The notes: generated by a model from the sequence alone, not told the origin. 64,000 nt of DNA from Rhinopomastus cyanomelas (GCA_013400115.1 VXBP01004478.1:620001-684000), one strand, 5' to 3'; shown: positions 1-12,630, counted from the stretch's first letter. Translations and numbers: made by a program.

Positions 1-12
1 TCAGTTTAGATA

Positions 13-832
13 TGGATTAGGTTCCTACAAGAAATGAGTAAACTTGGTCTCCTTAGCTCGAAGCAAGCATCTAAGGAAAAAAAAATAAAAATGAGACCCA
101 CCAAGTTATCGGTGATGCAGTCAAAAATGAACAGTTTTGAAATATAAGAGCTAAGGAGTTGAAGGTATGTTAAAAATCAATATGACACAATCAGTTTTGC
201 AGTTCCTTCCGACAGGAATATATGCTAAACCACATTTCACATATGTTAAAAAGCAGCAGAGAATTGCATTGGAGGGGGTGGAAAGAGAAATGTATAAGCT
301 GAGCTCAGTGCAAAGGTGGCACCTCAGAATTCTCAGAGTCATGTACTGCAAGTGGCTAGAGCAGCATTAGGAAAGGCTTTGTTCCACAGTTTCTTTTCTC
401 ACAAACTCTTCCCCACGCACTCCCTCTTGTAAAGGAACGCACTGAGCTAGATGGGTCTTTGATGCCTAAGCAGTGTGTTCTAAACAAACATACTTTAACA
501 TAAAACCAGTCGAATTCACTTGTAAAAGGAGATGCTTGTAGTCTCAAAATCATAAAATCTCCAGTGAAAGAGGCACAATGAAAAGTCTACTGAAAATTTA
601 ACAGCTGCACTGACAGCTGACTCAAACTACTTACTTTCCCAGAGCACATACAAATTTCATTGGGTAAAGGCACTACTAACTTCTTACTATTTATTTTCTT
701 GCAGTGGACTTAACACATGTGTTTAAATGTCTAGCAAAGTGTACACGCACACACTAAACAGAATCTCACTTTGGAGAGTTGTTTAACTGAGCACTTACTG
801 AGGAAAAACGCACAGGACACGACATGTAAATG
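13..832. other. NBEA intron 1, nothing recognised
   Basis: AT-rich DNA with short chance ORFs only; no repeat family, exon or RNA gene was identified. Confidence 0.6.
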
Positions 833-1350
833 TGTTGGGTCTGGCTGGGTTGGAGTTAATTTTCCTGACAGCAGCCCTCAGAGCACCTTGCTTTGTACTG
901 CTAGCTAATAAGGTGTTGATAACACATCAGCGTTTTGGCTACTGCTGAGCAGTTGATCACTCTAATCAAGGCTCAGTGTTCTCCTTCCCTCACTCTCACA
1001 GGCCAGCGGGCTGGTACTGGACAAGATCTGGGGAAGGCACACAGCCAGGGCAGCCAACCCAAAGTGACCAAAGGGATATTCCATACCAGATGATGTCTGC
1101 TCAGCAGGAAGAGCTAACTGAAAGTTGGAGACAGAGTATTGGTTATTACCACATTTGTCTTGCAGAGCAACTGCTACAAGTACTAAAGACCTGCTTCCTA
1201 GGAAGTGGCCAGACATGGGCTGCTGATGGGGAGCACGTTGCCTTCACTTTTGCCTTACTGAACTGCCCTTCCTTGATCCACGCGTTCTTTTCCATCTTTT
1301 TTTCTACATCCTGTGCTGCTGAGCTTGGTGAGCCCCTGACATCCAGTCAA
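833..1350 (+). mobile_element. Old avian endogenous-retrovirus LTR (degenerate, solo)
   Basis: The segment starts TGTTGGGTCTGGCTGGGTTG and keeps the order of blocks I know from a high-copy avian LTR: GGAGTTAATTTTC, GTTGATAACACA, GACCAAAGGGATATTCCATA, then a CTTACTGAACTGCC block where younger copies carry the poly(A) signal ATTAAA. Here that signal has decayed to ACTGAA. The 3' end has drifted beyond recognition and no target-site duplication or internal retroviral region is visible, so it is an old solo LTR. Its class (ERVL or ERVK type) is not certain. Confidence 0.65.
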
Positions 1351-2091
1351 GATCGACATCCCACAAGAGAAAGTTAGAAGGGGGAAACTACCTAACTAAA
1401 TGTGACTTTCTCACATCTTCCCCCCCCTTCAAAAATATAGTATCCACTCAAAAATAAATTTATATTGAAAATAATCAAATCAAATCGTAATGGAATCAAG
1501 TTGGGCAGAGTGGAGCACAAGGCAACTGAAATCTCAAAATTCACCAAGTCAGCAGACTTGTTTAAACATATGCTGTTTCATTTTTTTTCCCCCACATTTT
1601 TGCCATTAGAAAGGTGTTGTCACTCTGAGGTTTCTGAAATCATATCTTTTAAACAAGGAAGATTGTAATGCATTGTTTAGAGTTTTTTCAAACAAACGCA
1701 GTTTGAATACTTAAAACAGTCATGCAAAACTTCTCATAAATAAATAAATAGCTCAGCATTTTATAGGTAGTGAATTTCATAATGGAAAGAGAAAAACAGA
1801 AAAAATTAGAGTAAAATATAATTCAAGTTACACACTTGACTAAAGAAAAGTATGGTCACAATTTTATCACTCCTAGATGATATATAGGAGATTCTCCCAG
1901 GTATCACCTCTTCTTAACCATAAAGTAGGAAATGAAGAACTAGATTCTACCTAAATGTGGAGAGAGAGAACAAAGATCAGATCAGGGAAGAGCTGATGTT
2001 GGACAGCTTCAACGCAGCAGATATCAGTGCAGCTCACAGCCTGAAAAACATCTTAATAAGATGACAACCATCACCCAGTTGGGGAAGATTC

Positions 2092-2690
2092 ATCACAGAA
2101 TCACAGAACATTAGGGGTTGGAAGGGACCACGAAAGATCATCTAGTCCAATCTCCCCGCCACAGCAGGATCACTTAGACCAAGTCACACAGGAACACAGC
2201 CAGGTGGGTTTTAAATGTCTCTGGAAAATGAGATTCCACAACCCTCCTGGGCAGCCCCTTCCAGTGCTCTGTCACCCTCACTGTGACGAAGTTCCTTCTC
2301 ACATTTATATGGAACCTGCTATGTTCCATCTTACACCCATTGCCCCTTGTCCTATCATTGGATGACATCAAGAAGAGCCTGGCTCCATCCTCCTGACACC
2401 CACCCTTCACATATTTATAGACATTAATGAGGTCACCCCTCAGTCTCCTCTATTCCAAGCTAAAGAGACCCAGCTCCCTCAGCCTTTCCTCATAACAGAG
2501 ATATTCTACTTCCTTCATCATCTTTGTTGCTCTGCGCTGGACTCTCTCCAGCAGCTCTGTGTCCTTCTTTAACCGAGAGGCCCAGAACTGGACACAATAC
2601 TCCAGATGCAATCTCATCAGGGCAGAGCAGAGGGGGAGAAGAACCTCTCTTGATCTGTTAACCACTCCCCTTCTGATTCATGCTTGAATC
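2092..2690 (-). mobile_element. CR1 LINE, 3' portion
   Basis: The segment begins (right-to-left 3' end) with ATCACAGAATCACAGAACAT and GGGGTTGGAAGGGACC, the avian CR1 3' tail. It then runs through the C-terminal coding part, where the minus strand still reads HLEYCVQFWASRLKKDTELL and ERVQRRATKM, the end of the CR1 ORF2 product. It is 5'-truncated, as most CR1 copies are. Confidence 0.95.
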
Positions 2691-3228
2691 TGGTTGACTT
2701 AGTTGAAACTAGGCAGCGCTTTCCTGTTTTAAACAGGCTTATGAAAGGAATGTAGCAAGGGATATGGGTTTCAGCCAAGAGAGACCCTCTTCATCCTCTG
2801 ACTGAGCAGGTCTTGCAAGAACACAACAGATTGCAAATCCCAGTTAACAGGCTTAACTGACTGAAACAAGAATGGCACCTAAGCTTCCACACACAGTCAC
2901 AAGCACTTCATTTCACTCTTCTCCTCCCTGTCCTTGCTTCAACTAGAGCCACAAGAAGTTCAAAGAAACACAACAGAACGCAGACCAAAGTCCTTGAGGA
3001 GACTGGCTGTACACTCACCTGATCCATTTGAGTCTTCTGCCCACAGCTAATATGTGTCTAGCCTAGCCAAGCCATTAAACCTTCCTTCTTTCTGTTTCAG
3101 CTCATTAGCATATTAACTAAATTAATTAATGTCATCCTGAACCTGACCAGCTGGTCAAACAGTGACAAGCTCCTATTTATATCATATAAGTAAATTAAAT
3201 GTCCATTTCTCAATTCCCAGAGTGAGCT

Positions 3229-3440
3229 CATGGAATCATGGAATGATTTGGGTTTGAAGGGATCTTTAAAGACAATGAAGTTCACTGTCCCTACCACGGG
3301 CAGAGTCATCTTTCTTTTGCAGCTCTGACCTTGAACAGTTTCAGTGATAGGGCACCCACAAAAAATCTACCCTCTCTGAGTTTAACAACATTTTAACCAA
3401 GGCCTGTAGTGACAGGAGAAGGGGCAAGTATTCTTCCACC
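3229..3440 (-). mobile_element. Old CR1 fragment
   Basis: ATGGAATCATGGAATGATTT plus GGGTTTGAAGGGATC marks the 3' end of a diverged CR1 of a different subfamily from the younger copies. The part after about 3360 (AAGGCCTGTAGTGACAGGAG) looks CR1-like but may be a second piece in the other orientation. Confidence 0.7.
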
Positions 3441-4090
3441 TCTCTTACAAGCTCTTACAAACTTTCTTCCAAGTTCATCACTTCTGCAAAGCAAGGTTTT
3501 GGCAGGCAAACTATTGCAAATGTTACTCACAAAGACCAATCTATTTCATGAAACAAACTGACTTCTTTCTTATGGAAGTACAGCACACCATACATATGCA
3601 GGCTGCAGTTTGATCACTGACCCACACTGACCTCAGGACAGCAAGCTGAGGTCAGCAGCAAGATGAGTACTTCACAACTAAGAATCAGTCCCATTCAGCT
3701 AAGGCCCTGGTCAACAGCCCACAGAGGCATATTGCTGCTACACTGGTTGTAGTTGAGGTTTCTGAAACTTCATACCAATTAATTAATAAATCTCATGAGA
3801 ACTAAAGGGAGTGCAGGACTGGCTTCACAGAAGTCCTTTTTAGCAGCTGAGTTTCCTGTTGAGTGTAATGAAACCTGATCATTAACTTTTCTTTAGATGC
3901 ATATGGGAAGGAACCTTTCAGAAGGGGTTAAGAATCTCATCCTGAGGCATGTCAAAAAAGCCTGGGTTTAGGGTGCTTATAAAAACAGAGTAAAAAAGTG
4001 GAGTTTTAGAAATTACACTGATACTGTAACCTGTGAGGAAGTGATGATGCTAAAATAGAGCTTGTAAGAAATTAGGATAACATAACTGCA

Positions 4091-4122
4091 TGCACACACA
4101 CACACACACACACACAGAGAGA
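4091..4122. repeat. (CA)n microsatellite followed by (GA)n
   Basis: About twelve CA units followed by three to four GA units. This is a typical dinucleotide microsatellite in NBEA intron 1 and is likely length-polymorphic. Confidence 0.95.
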
Positions 4123-4261
4123 GTGAGTAGTGGCATCTTAAGGACAACTTCTACAACAGATGGCTAGTTAAATCAACCAGGTTTTCTGCTTGTGTTTTAG
4201 AAAAAAACTATGGTATATATTCAAAAATTAGTATCTGAAAATGATTCTTATATTGACCAGC

Positions 4262-4680
4262 TTTGGCCATCTTGAACATCCTGAATAGGTTCAGTTCTGG
4301 TCTCCACTACACACAAAAGTTGTAAGCAGGCTGGAAAGAGTCCACAGTGATGGTCAAAGAACTTCGATACCTACAGTATGATGAAAGGAGGGGTTTGAGA
4401 TAAGGAGACATGGGGGAGACCTTATCACTGCATTCCAACAGAGCAGAATAAACAGAACATGCAGAGTCCCTTTTTACAAGAAGTCATACGAAAAAGATTG
4501 GGGGATAATGGGTACGAGTTACTCCTGGGAAGACTGCAATCAGACACTAGGAAGATTTTCACAAGGACAGTGAGCCATTAGAATAATCTTCCCAGTGAAG
4601 CATGATACTCCCCAACATGCACTCTTTTAAGATTCAGCTGGATTGGGTGCTGGGCCATTACTGAATGTTGATACTGTTTT
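4262..4680 (+). mobile_element. Old CR1 fragment
   Basis: Recognisable CR1 landmarks in order are GTTCAGTTCTGGTCTCC, a GCTGGAAAGAGTCCA block, GGAGACCTTATCACTGCATTCCAACA and a GGTGCTGGGCCAT block. It is strongly diverged with many indels, so no coding frame survives. Confidence 0.7.
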
Positions 4681-5447
4681 TTCCACTCCATATTTTCAAT
4701 ACCTTAAGTCATTTATTCCACTTAATGAAACAGCCTTCATAACTCCCTTTTAGCACTTGCTATAAATATTTTAACTTGCTGATGAATGTTAAGAGTTCTA
4801 AAAGATATTTAGTGCCACACATGAAGATTTAAAATCAATGTGAAATCCAGTTGATCATCTCAGTGTGCAGTGTACAATGTCAAACACACAAGAACTTACC
4901 TCTCAGTGTGGGTTACTCAACTAAGGAAATACTTACAAGGGTTCCAAGAACATCTTTTACATTTATAATCAAGACACCCGGAAGAGATTTTTCGGACCTG
5001 TACAAATCCCACTTCTCAAGATTACTCTGATACCTAAATCTGCCCTCCCCATAAAACCTCAGCTGCTGAATGAGCTCAAGTAACATTTAGAGCACAGTGT
5101 TTGGTCTGCCTCCAACATGTAATTATTTCCACTACCAATTACTTAGCAGAAGAGCACGGCCTATCTACTATGTTGAATTTCATTAAGGGCAAGAGAGAGA
5201 AAGTCATTCTTAAATATGGAGAAGGCAACTAAAACTTTTGGGAAAATTCATAGACATTTATTTTTAATTTTAAAATAAAAAGGTTGTATTTGCATCTGCA
5301 TTGCTATATGAAAATGCATATTTACTTTCCTTGTATAAATCTGCAAGTTAAATATTTTCCCCTTGCTATATTAGATGCTATTTACACCGAGTTAAAAATC
5401 TTCTTGAAAACATCCCTTTAAGCATAAGGTACTACAACAATTAAACT

Positions 5448-5706
5448 TCATGACCTTGAAAGATCATCTAGTCCAATCCCTCTGCCAGAGCAGGATCACC
5501 TAGACCAAGTCACATAGGAACATACCCAGGTGGGTTTTAAACTTGTCCAGTGAAGGAGACTCCACAACCTCCCTGGGCAGCCTGTTCCAGTGCTCTGTCA
5601 CCCTCACTGGGATGAAGTTTCTTCTCATATTTATGTGGAACCTCTTATGTTCCAGCCAACATCCATTGCCCCTTGTCATGACACTGAGAAGAGCCTGGCT
5701 CCATGA
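5448..5706 (-). mobile_element. CR1 LINE, 3' portion
   Basis: The segment runs from GACCTTGAAAGATCATCTAG through GGTGGGTTTTAAAC, CTCCACAACCTCCCTGGGCA and the CACTGAGAAGAGCCTGGCTC block. The extreme 3' tail is missing. The minus strand retains a nearly open ORF2 C-terminus (HWNRLPREVVESPSL). Confidence 0.9.
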
Positions 5707-5773
5707 AACTTTAAACACTGTGAGCATAAAGAACGCAGAGCTAGAAATATATGCACATTTTTCAAATGTCCAT

Positions 5774-5868
5774 TAAAAACCAAAAAAACCCCAAACTCAC
5801 CAAAGATAAAAAATAAAAAAAATTCCGTCCCAAAAAAACCCTAATCCCAAAACAACCCCCAATCCTGC
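5774..5868. repeat. A/C-rich low-complexity tract
   Basis: About 95 bases consist almost only of A and C on the plus strand, with repeated AAAAAACCC-type motifs. It directly follows the CR1 piece ending near 5706. It codes for nothing. Confidence 0.8.
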
Positions 5869-8518
5869 AAGAATAAGAACAGCTTTGATTTTTCATGAAG
5901 ATTTAAGCACAGGAATATGTACTCTCTTTAGTCAGGATAAAAGACTACAGTAGCTCTACTTTAATTCAACAAGTCACAATAATCACATTGAAGAATGACT
6001 TAAAACAAGAATTTTGAAAAATACTACAGTTATTTTAACTACAAAAATTCTGTAATAGTGAAACTATGGAAGCTGAATGGATAGCAGATCTCATTGAATG
6101 TGCCCACTAAAGTAAGAATGCCCAGACTGAAAGCTTGTCAGATAATTGGATTCTGTCTCCTTCACTAACACTATCTGCTCAGTACTCTCCAAATACAGTC
6201 ATTGAAATGCATCTTCAAAACTTGTTCTCCATGACAATTCAGTTTTTACTTAAAGTACAGCCATATTGTACTGTTTGACATCAATTATGACAAGTATTAC
6301 AGTGAACCTTACTGTTGAAGATCAAAAGGAAACTTTAAAAAAAAGCAATAATATTTAAATAATGAAAATAAAAATTTGAATCCTTAAGTACACCAATTGA
6401 AATTTCAATTCTGAAAAGTCTAATCAACCAAACAATAACAACAAAGTAATTAGTATAAATGATACTGAAACAACTACTATTGCCTAACTAAACAGATTAT
6501 GTCCCTTCAAATCAGAAGCAAATTTTATGCACCTATACGTAACGGTTCACTAGTACAAGCAACCAAGAGCCACCAGGTCATTACCTGTTGGGTCAAGACA
6601 ACTATATAGGTCCAATAAAGACATGACAACATGCATCCTTTAATATTTTGGAAAGTAAACCCAAATCTTTTTATATATGTAAACAGTAACAACAAAAGTA
6701 CAGTATTTAGATGGCATCATATTAATAGACCTGCTTGTGTGCAGTTATGCCTTCCTTCAAAGCCTATCTGTATATGTGCTTTCTCATTTATGATGACCAC
6801 TAATAGACCTTCCACTGTAAATTGTTCTGTAAGTCATGATTTAACATTCTGTAACTGATCCAAGACTCTGTTTTTATTATTTTTCTGATTTTAACCAACC
6901 ATCAGAGTTGCTCTTTAAGGCTTCTGAATCCTGTGTGATTCAAAGCTGGATAACATTTATATTAGTATTTTTTTCATACCACAGAAGTGCCTCCAAATGA
7001 TTATATTTACATTTATAATTTACTGATGCGCACTAGGCATTCTGTTTTCTTTCATTTTTGTCATGAATATTTAAATAAGAAAAGATGATCCAACCAAACA
7101 ACGTGTGTGCAGTTCAATGGCAGTTTGCAACCAAATGTGCCAGACATCTGTGAAAGTCTTAGCTGGCCCTGTGCAGGCAAGAAAGGAACAGTTCTGCATT
7201 TTCAAAAACCACACAAAATTAAACAAAGTTAATCTCACCTACACAAAGGAAACCTACCAAGTACAGATAAAGACAATGAAATGTTTCCAGGTGGAACACA
7301 CACACACAGAGGTCTTTGGCAGTCGACCAAAACAGAAATTACTATATGATAGTGATAAGAAAGAAGGAGTTCAAACGTGACCCTAATCCTCTCTTCCACA
7401 AAGAAGAGAGAAAAAACCAATCTGAAGAACTTTCCAGCCACGAAAACCCTCACAGTAACTGTGTTGGCAGTCAGGTGCTTAACTAAAACATAGCTGGCTA
7501 CATTCTGAATGCTTCCAGAAGCAACCTAAACTTGGTAAGTTTCTGTTCACTGCTAGTTACATTTAGAGTGAAACTCACCAGTCAACCACCACAAAAGATA
7601 AACTGTGGTTCTTTCCTATACAAGAGTTGTAAACAGCAGTAGTTGTCTGATAAGACTTGAAAAAGAAAACATTTACTCTCCTCTTGAATACACAATTACA
7701 ATAATGCAAGCCACGATTAAACATCTCAGCTACTATGAAATCTCCCCAAGAAGAGTCTTCTTTCTGTACAGCCTGGAACTTAAAAAGCTCAGTGTAGCTA
7801 CAAGACACAAATCCTACAAGACCCAAGTTCTGGGCTGTCTACATGGAAAACTCAGGCACACATTTCCAGTGGATGTGTCACACAAAGGGTGCTAGTTAGT
7901 AGGAAATAATCCCTAGATGTACAAACCACAGAGCGTGAAACGTGAGCACTTTCATCCACATTGCATTGAACTGCATGTGGTATTAGGGACACAAAAAGTT
8001 TAATTCAAGTTATTTACTGGTAACACTGTCCTCCAAGAGACATCTTGGAGTATGAAGTGCACGAAGCTTCATGTGTATGAAGAGAGAAATCAGCAATCTG
8101 CATAAGACTCTGCAAAAGACTTCACAGAGGTGGTAGTAAAATTTAAGAGTTGTGCATCCTTGCCAGGTCTCTTAACTACTCGGAAAAGAAACAGCAATAC
8201 ATCTAGGACAGCCAGGATCAATAATGAAACCCTGATCACTCCAATCTGTCAATCTCTCTCTTTTTTTTTTAATTATCCCTCATCACTGCAAGCATCAATT
8301 CAGTGAAGAAAGTCAATAGATTTCAGAAGCTGAAAAACAGCTGTTAGTTGAAATGCAGAGAAATTAATAATACTGTATATTGATCAATCCCCACATAAAA
8401 CTGTAATTCTGCTTAAAACTATAAATGAAAATATTTAACCCACATGTTTTCTGTAAAATTCTCCTTAAGAATTATATTTAAAACTGTTTCTATCATTCAA
8501 GCAAAATCCACCTCTCTG
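5869..8518. other. NBEA intron 1, unique AT-rich DNA
   Basis: About 2.6 kb without recognised repeats or genes apart from a short CA run near 7294-7308. The ORFs of 70-96 codons here have no recognisable features. Confidence 0.6.
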
Positions 8519-9215
8519 GTGGCTGATGCTGGCTGGACATCAGGTGCCCACCAAAGCCACTCTATCACTCCCTTTCCACAGCTGGACAGGGGATTAAAAT
8601 ACAGTACAAGGTTCATGAGTCAAGAGAAGGACAAGGAAAGATCAACCAATTACCTTAATGGGCATAACGGGCTCGTTAGATTATTATTAATCAGACCAGA
8701 ATAGGACAATGAGAAAACAAAACCAAATCTTAAACCACCATCCCCCCACCCCTTCCTTCTACCCAGGGTCAACTTCATTCACACGTTCTCTACCCCCTCG
8801 CTTCAAAGCAGGAGAGGGGGACAGGGAAAGGAGATTACAGTCAGCTCATCACACATTGTCTCTGCTGCTTTTTCCTCCCATCTCTTTTCCTCTGCTCCAA
8901 GGTGGGATCCCTCTCAAGGGAGACAGTCCTCCACTAACTTGTCCAATCTGGGTCCTTTCCATAGGCTGCAGTCCTTCAGGAACAGACCATTCCAGTGTGA
9001 ATCCCCCACCACAGTCACAAGTTCTGACAGCTAGCCTGCTACAGCCTGGACTCCTTTCTCCACGGGTCCATGCGCCCTGCCAGAAGCAGGCTCCAGCACA
9101 CACTTCCCACAGGGTCAGAGCCTCCTCTGAGCATTCACCTGCTCCAGGGATCCTTGACAAACTTCAGGTGGATCTGTTCCACCACCAACCAACTTGGACT
9201 AGAGATGGACAGCCT
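8519..9215. mobile_element. Avian high-copy retroelement-derived repeat (degenerate)
   Basis: Block order matches a repeat seen widely in bird genomes: a CATCAGGTGCCCACCAAAGC block, CAGCTGGACAGGGG, CCAATTACC with a following GGGCA, a C-rich CCCCCCACCCC stretch, a CATCACACATTGTCTCTGC block, GGAGACAGTCCTCCACTAAC, then repeated modules around GCTGCAGTCCTTCAGGA and CTGCTCCAG. The raised GC content and the 159-181-codon open frames here come from this repeat, not from a gene. It is probably endogenous-retrovirus derived, but class and orientation were not determined. A CR1 copy abuts its right end. Confidence 0.6.
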
Positions 9216-9227
9216 GCTTCACCAAGA

Positions 9228-9645
9228 CCTGAGCCTGGAGAACAAGTCTTATGAGGAGCATCTGAGGGAACTGGGACATTTAGTCTGGAGAAAAGTAGGC
9301 TGAGGGGAGACCTTATAGCCCTTTCCAACTATCTGAAAGGAGGTTGTAGAGGGGTGAGGGTCAGTCTTCTACCAAGTCACTAATAGGATGAAAAAAATGG
9401 CCTCAAGTTGTGCCAGAGGAGGTTTAGATTGAGCATCAGGAAAGACTTCTTTTCAGTAAAGAGTGGCCAAGCATTGTAACAGGCTGTCCAGGGAGGTGGT
9501 GGAGTCATGGACACTAGAGGTGTTCGAAAAATGTGTGGATTGGGCACTTGGAAAAATATCTGGGTGCTGAGCTGATGGTTGGACTTGATGATCTTGGACA
9601 TCTCTTCCAACCTCAATGGTTCTATTACTTGATTCTATGACAATG
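9228..9645 (+). mobile_element. CR1 LINE, 3' portion
   Basis: Translation of the start gives LENKSYEEHLRELGH, the CR1 ORF2 C-terminal motif. The 3' end carries GGTTGGACTTGATGATCTTGG and CCTCAATGGTTCTATTAC. It abuts the retroelement-like repeat on its left without a gap. Confidence 0.9.
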
Positions 9646-12100
9646 TAGTTTTTGATAAGAGATTTTAGACCCCCCCCAAAAATCAGTCTGATAACTTACA
9701 AGCAGTTTTCCTCTGCAGTTTATTTTGATGCTTCTAACAATAAAAGACAACAGGCAAGTCTTTGTTTCCAGTCATGGTAGAAATCTATTGAACTAGAGCA
9801 GTTACAACTTACAAATACTGAGGAAAAAATGCTGAAAAACTTCAGGAAAATTAAATTAAAAAGATAAAGGAAACTGAACAGAGATTAAGAAACTGGAAGC
9901 TACTATACAGCAGCATGGAAATGTATTAACAATTACTGCTAAATGCTTCTTTTCTCAATAACTCTCTTGGCTGTATTAATTTTTAATAATGCTCCAGTAG
10001 CCTTTCATTAGTGTTCTAAAGATCTCATTCTGCTACATTAAGTATAGACTATTTAGCTGGATTTCAATTTTCTAAATAAATAGAAATACCAATGACTTTT
10101 TCTTATGTCAGGATTTGGTTTTAGACCACAAACAGTTCCTTCCTATCTCACAGGAAATCTTCAGGATTTCTTAAAGGAATTGTAAATCGAAATTCACATT
10201 GGCTGTGCTGTCAGCTGCAGCTGGTACCACATTCTGCTTGTCCTACGAAGTACGTGGTCTCCTCAATGGCTCATACTCTATTTTCTTATGTAGAGTAAGA
10301 AATTTCTGTACATAAGAAAATTTCAAAACTGAAGATATTTCAAGAACTAATGCAGCAAAACCATGCACAGCCAGTTCAGATGTACAGACTAAGAAAAAAA
10401 AAGCCAATCCTCATACTCAAAAAAGCTACACACACCAAAAGCTCTTGTTGGAGGATACATCACATTTTAAGAGACAGTAATCAAGAAAGATATGACCACA
10501 GACACAGTTCAGAAAAGTTAATCTCTATGTTACCAGGCTGGCGTCTGTTTAGTTCAGGTTGTTTAACCATCTTACTTATTCAAGCGGCTTTAAAATCTAC
10601 TGCAACTTCACAGGAGGCCTTAAAATCTACTGCAAAATCTCATATGCAAGGAGCATATGAGAGAGGAATTTCACAATAATAATTTAAACAAGGTGCTCCT
10701 AAGAGTCTTCTGACGTCCAGAAAGGGTTTAGATTGTATCAACACTTTAAGGTTCTTACATCTTTTTTTGCACATCTGGATAATATCAGGTTTTGGGACAA
10801 GACACATTTAAGACTGATCTCAGACAGAAAAAAAATTACATTATATGCACTGCTCTCTTGACAAGGTGAAGTAAGTTCTGGCTAAAGCAAGTTAAACAGA
10901 TTTAAAGTAAGTTGAAAAGCTGGTTATGTAATAATTAGTGCAGGACAGAGCTCAAAGAGCTCAATTATTAGTATTACAGCTGTTCTAACTTCAGACAACA
11001 GGCTAAAACCACAAAGCAAAATAGTGATAAAGACTCCAAGAGCTTAATTCTGAAGTTTTTTGTTTTTTTTTTAAAGAAAGGTATTTTCTAGGTATGTTTA
11101 ATTTACATTATGAAACCTCTTAACTGTTTCCATATTAGTTTGAACTTAGGAATTTCTAACTTAAAAAATTCAACACAAAGTATTTTGAAGCCCACGTGCA
11201 TTCTTGAACTCAGGTATTAAAAGATGGTGGTATTCCCCTCAGACACCTCAAAATTGTTTTTTTAAAAAAAATCATAATCAGTGATTTCAAGGTCTCTCTA
11301 AATCCAGAAGGCACTGCATCAATGAAAAAAGATAACCTGCCGTCTCAGGATTTTCTATTCATAATGTTGAAGACATCTTTTAAATTTAAAGCTTCCTTTT
11401 AGTAATATAATGTTTTAGTAGCTGAAGTTAACTTAATATTTTTCTGTGCTGATACTTCTGAGAACAGACTTGCCTAATAAAGTGCTACCTTTGACAGTCT
11501 AAAATCTCATAGCTGATACAATTTAGCTTCATTCAATTGAAAATTGTGCTTCCTTCCTTCCCATCCTTGCTTTTGACTCTTGATTATAGTTTCACCAATG
11601 TTAAACTAAGAAGTAAACTACACCTTCAGGTGAGAAAAAGGATTACAGACTGGATTTATTTATTTTAGCTGAACCAGAAGAAGCCACAAAGCAAGCAGAC
11701 CAAAATTTGTTCTTAAATATAATTTATTCACTTTTTATTGGGCAGTTGAGGGAGAGATGGGGGGAATCACAGGTTATTTTATTATAATAGAATTTCCCTT
11801 CTTATAAAAAACATTCGTACTACTATTAAGGGAAATCATCACAACTGAGAGAACCAGGAATAACCTGATTCTGGGTTTTTCAGGAAATACCTGTAACTAA
11901 CAGCTTCTTCATTGAAGAACACCGAATACAATGAAGAACTTCTAAAAGGCTAACTTCAACAAATGCTAATTGATTGAAGAAGGTAAAAAGGCACAAAGTT
12001 TCAACAACTCATTAAGCCATTAATATTAAACTTCATACATCTTCAGCAGAGTATCAAATGGGGTATGTTTTATATTTCTGAAACCCAAGAACTAAAGCCT
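9646..12100. other. NBEA intron 1, unique AT-rich DNA
   Basis: No gene or named repeat was seen except the 30-bp duplication at 10586. The 109-codon ORF at 10350-10679 is Lys/Ser-rich, spans that duplication and shows no domain. Confidence 0.6.
10586..10645. repeat. Imperfect 30-bp tandem duplication
   Basis: GGCTTTAAAATCTACTGCAA at 10586 recurs as GGCCTTAAAATCTACTGCAA at 10616 with one mismatch; the second halves of the units have diverged. Confidence 0.75.
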
Positions 12101-12188
12101 ACCTACAACTACAACTGTGATCTGCAGAAGCGACGGGCACTCTCGGGCTCACGTTTCATCCAAAGGCTGTCTATTAACAAGCAGCACA

Positions 12189-12326
12189 ATGGATGAAAAG
12201 CAAACACGTGCAGCTGAGGCTTACAGAGGTCTGTTCATGTGGTGCAAACTGTCCTTTGCTGGGTTAGGCATAGCAATATTGACTGGATTATTTGTGGTAG
12301 CTATTGTAACTCATACTGTGAGATGA
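12189..12326 (+). CDS. Unassigned small ORF for a 45-residue single-pass membrane peptide
   Basis: An ATG in strong context (A at -3, G at +4) opens a 45-codon frame ending in TGA. It starts MDEKQTRAAEAYRG, continues with a charged/aromatic stretch, and then has one clear hydrophobic helix of about 22 residues (LSFAGLGIAILTGLFVVAIV), ending THTVR. The frame stays open upstream to a stop at 12093, and the 60 bases before the ATG contain four or more CpGs in otherwise CpG-poor DNA. An ATTAAA lies at 12343. It sits in NBEA intron 1 on the opposite strand. The layout (basic N-side, then a helix at the C-terminus) vaguely recalls the second helix of CD225/dispanin proteins, but I cannot support a family. 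It may be a retrocopy, an exon of an unannotated gene, or chance. Confidence 0.3.
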   Translation: MDEKQTRAAEAYRGLFMWCKLSFAGLGIAILTGLFVVAIVTHTVR

Positions 12327-12439
12327 GGAAAAGAGTTGCGATAATTAAAAGGCTTCCCAGACTCCTCCTCCCACTTTTTGGAAAAGGAACACTATTATCT
12401 GCACAGAGAGAATAGAGATCTAAATGTGCAAATGATTAA

Positions 12440-12630
12440 GGGATTGGAACATCTGACAGACAAAGAAATGCTGAAGAGAGCTGGGATTACTTAGCCTAGG
12501 GAAGGTCTGAAGAGCTCTTATACGTGTATTTGGGGAACAGGGGAGAGAGATAGTGTTTAAGGTGGGTAGGGAGTAGAGAGAAGGGAACCAATCTCTTCTC
12601 AGTGACAAATAGCAACGAACACAGAAAATT
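12440..12630 (+). mobile_element. Probable old CR1 fragment
   Basis: GAAATGCTGAAGAGAGCTGGG followed by ATTACTTAGCCTAGGGAAGG resembles the ...GAGCTGGGCCTGTTTAGCCTGGAGAAG... region of CR1. It is degenerate and the limits are approximate. Confidence 0.5.

Noticed and set aside
8709..9254. 181-codon plus-strand ORF
   Set aside because: It lies within a high-copy avian retroelement-type repeat and its translation is Pro/Ser-rich without domains.
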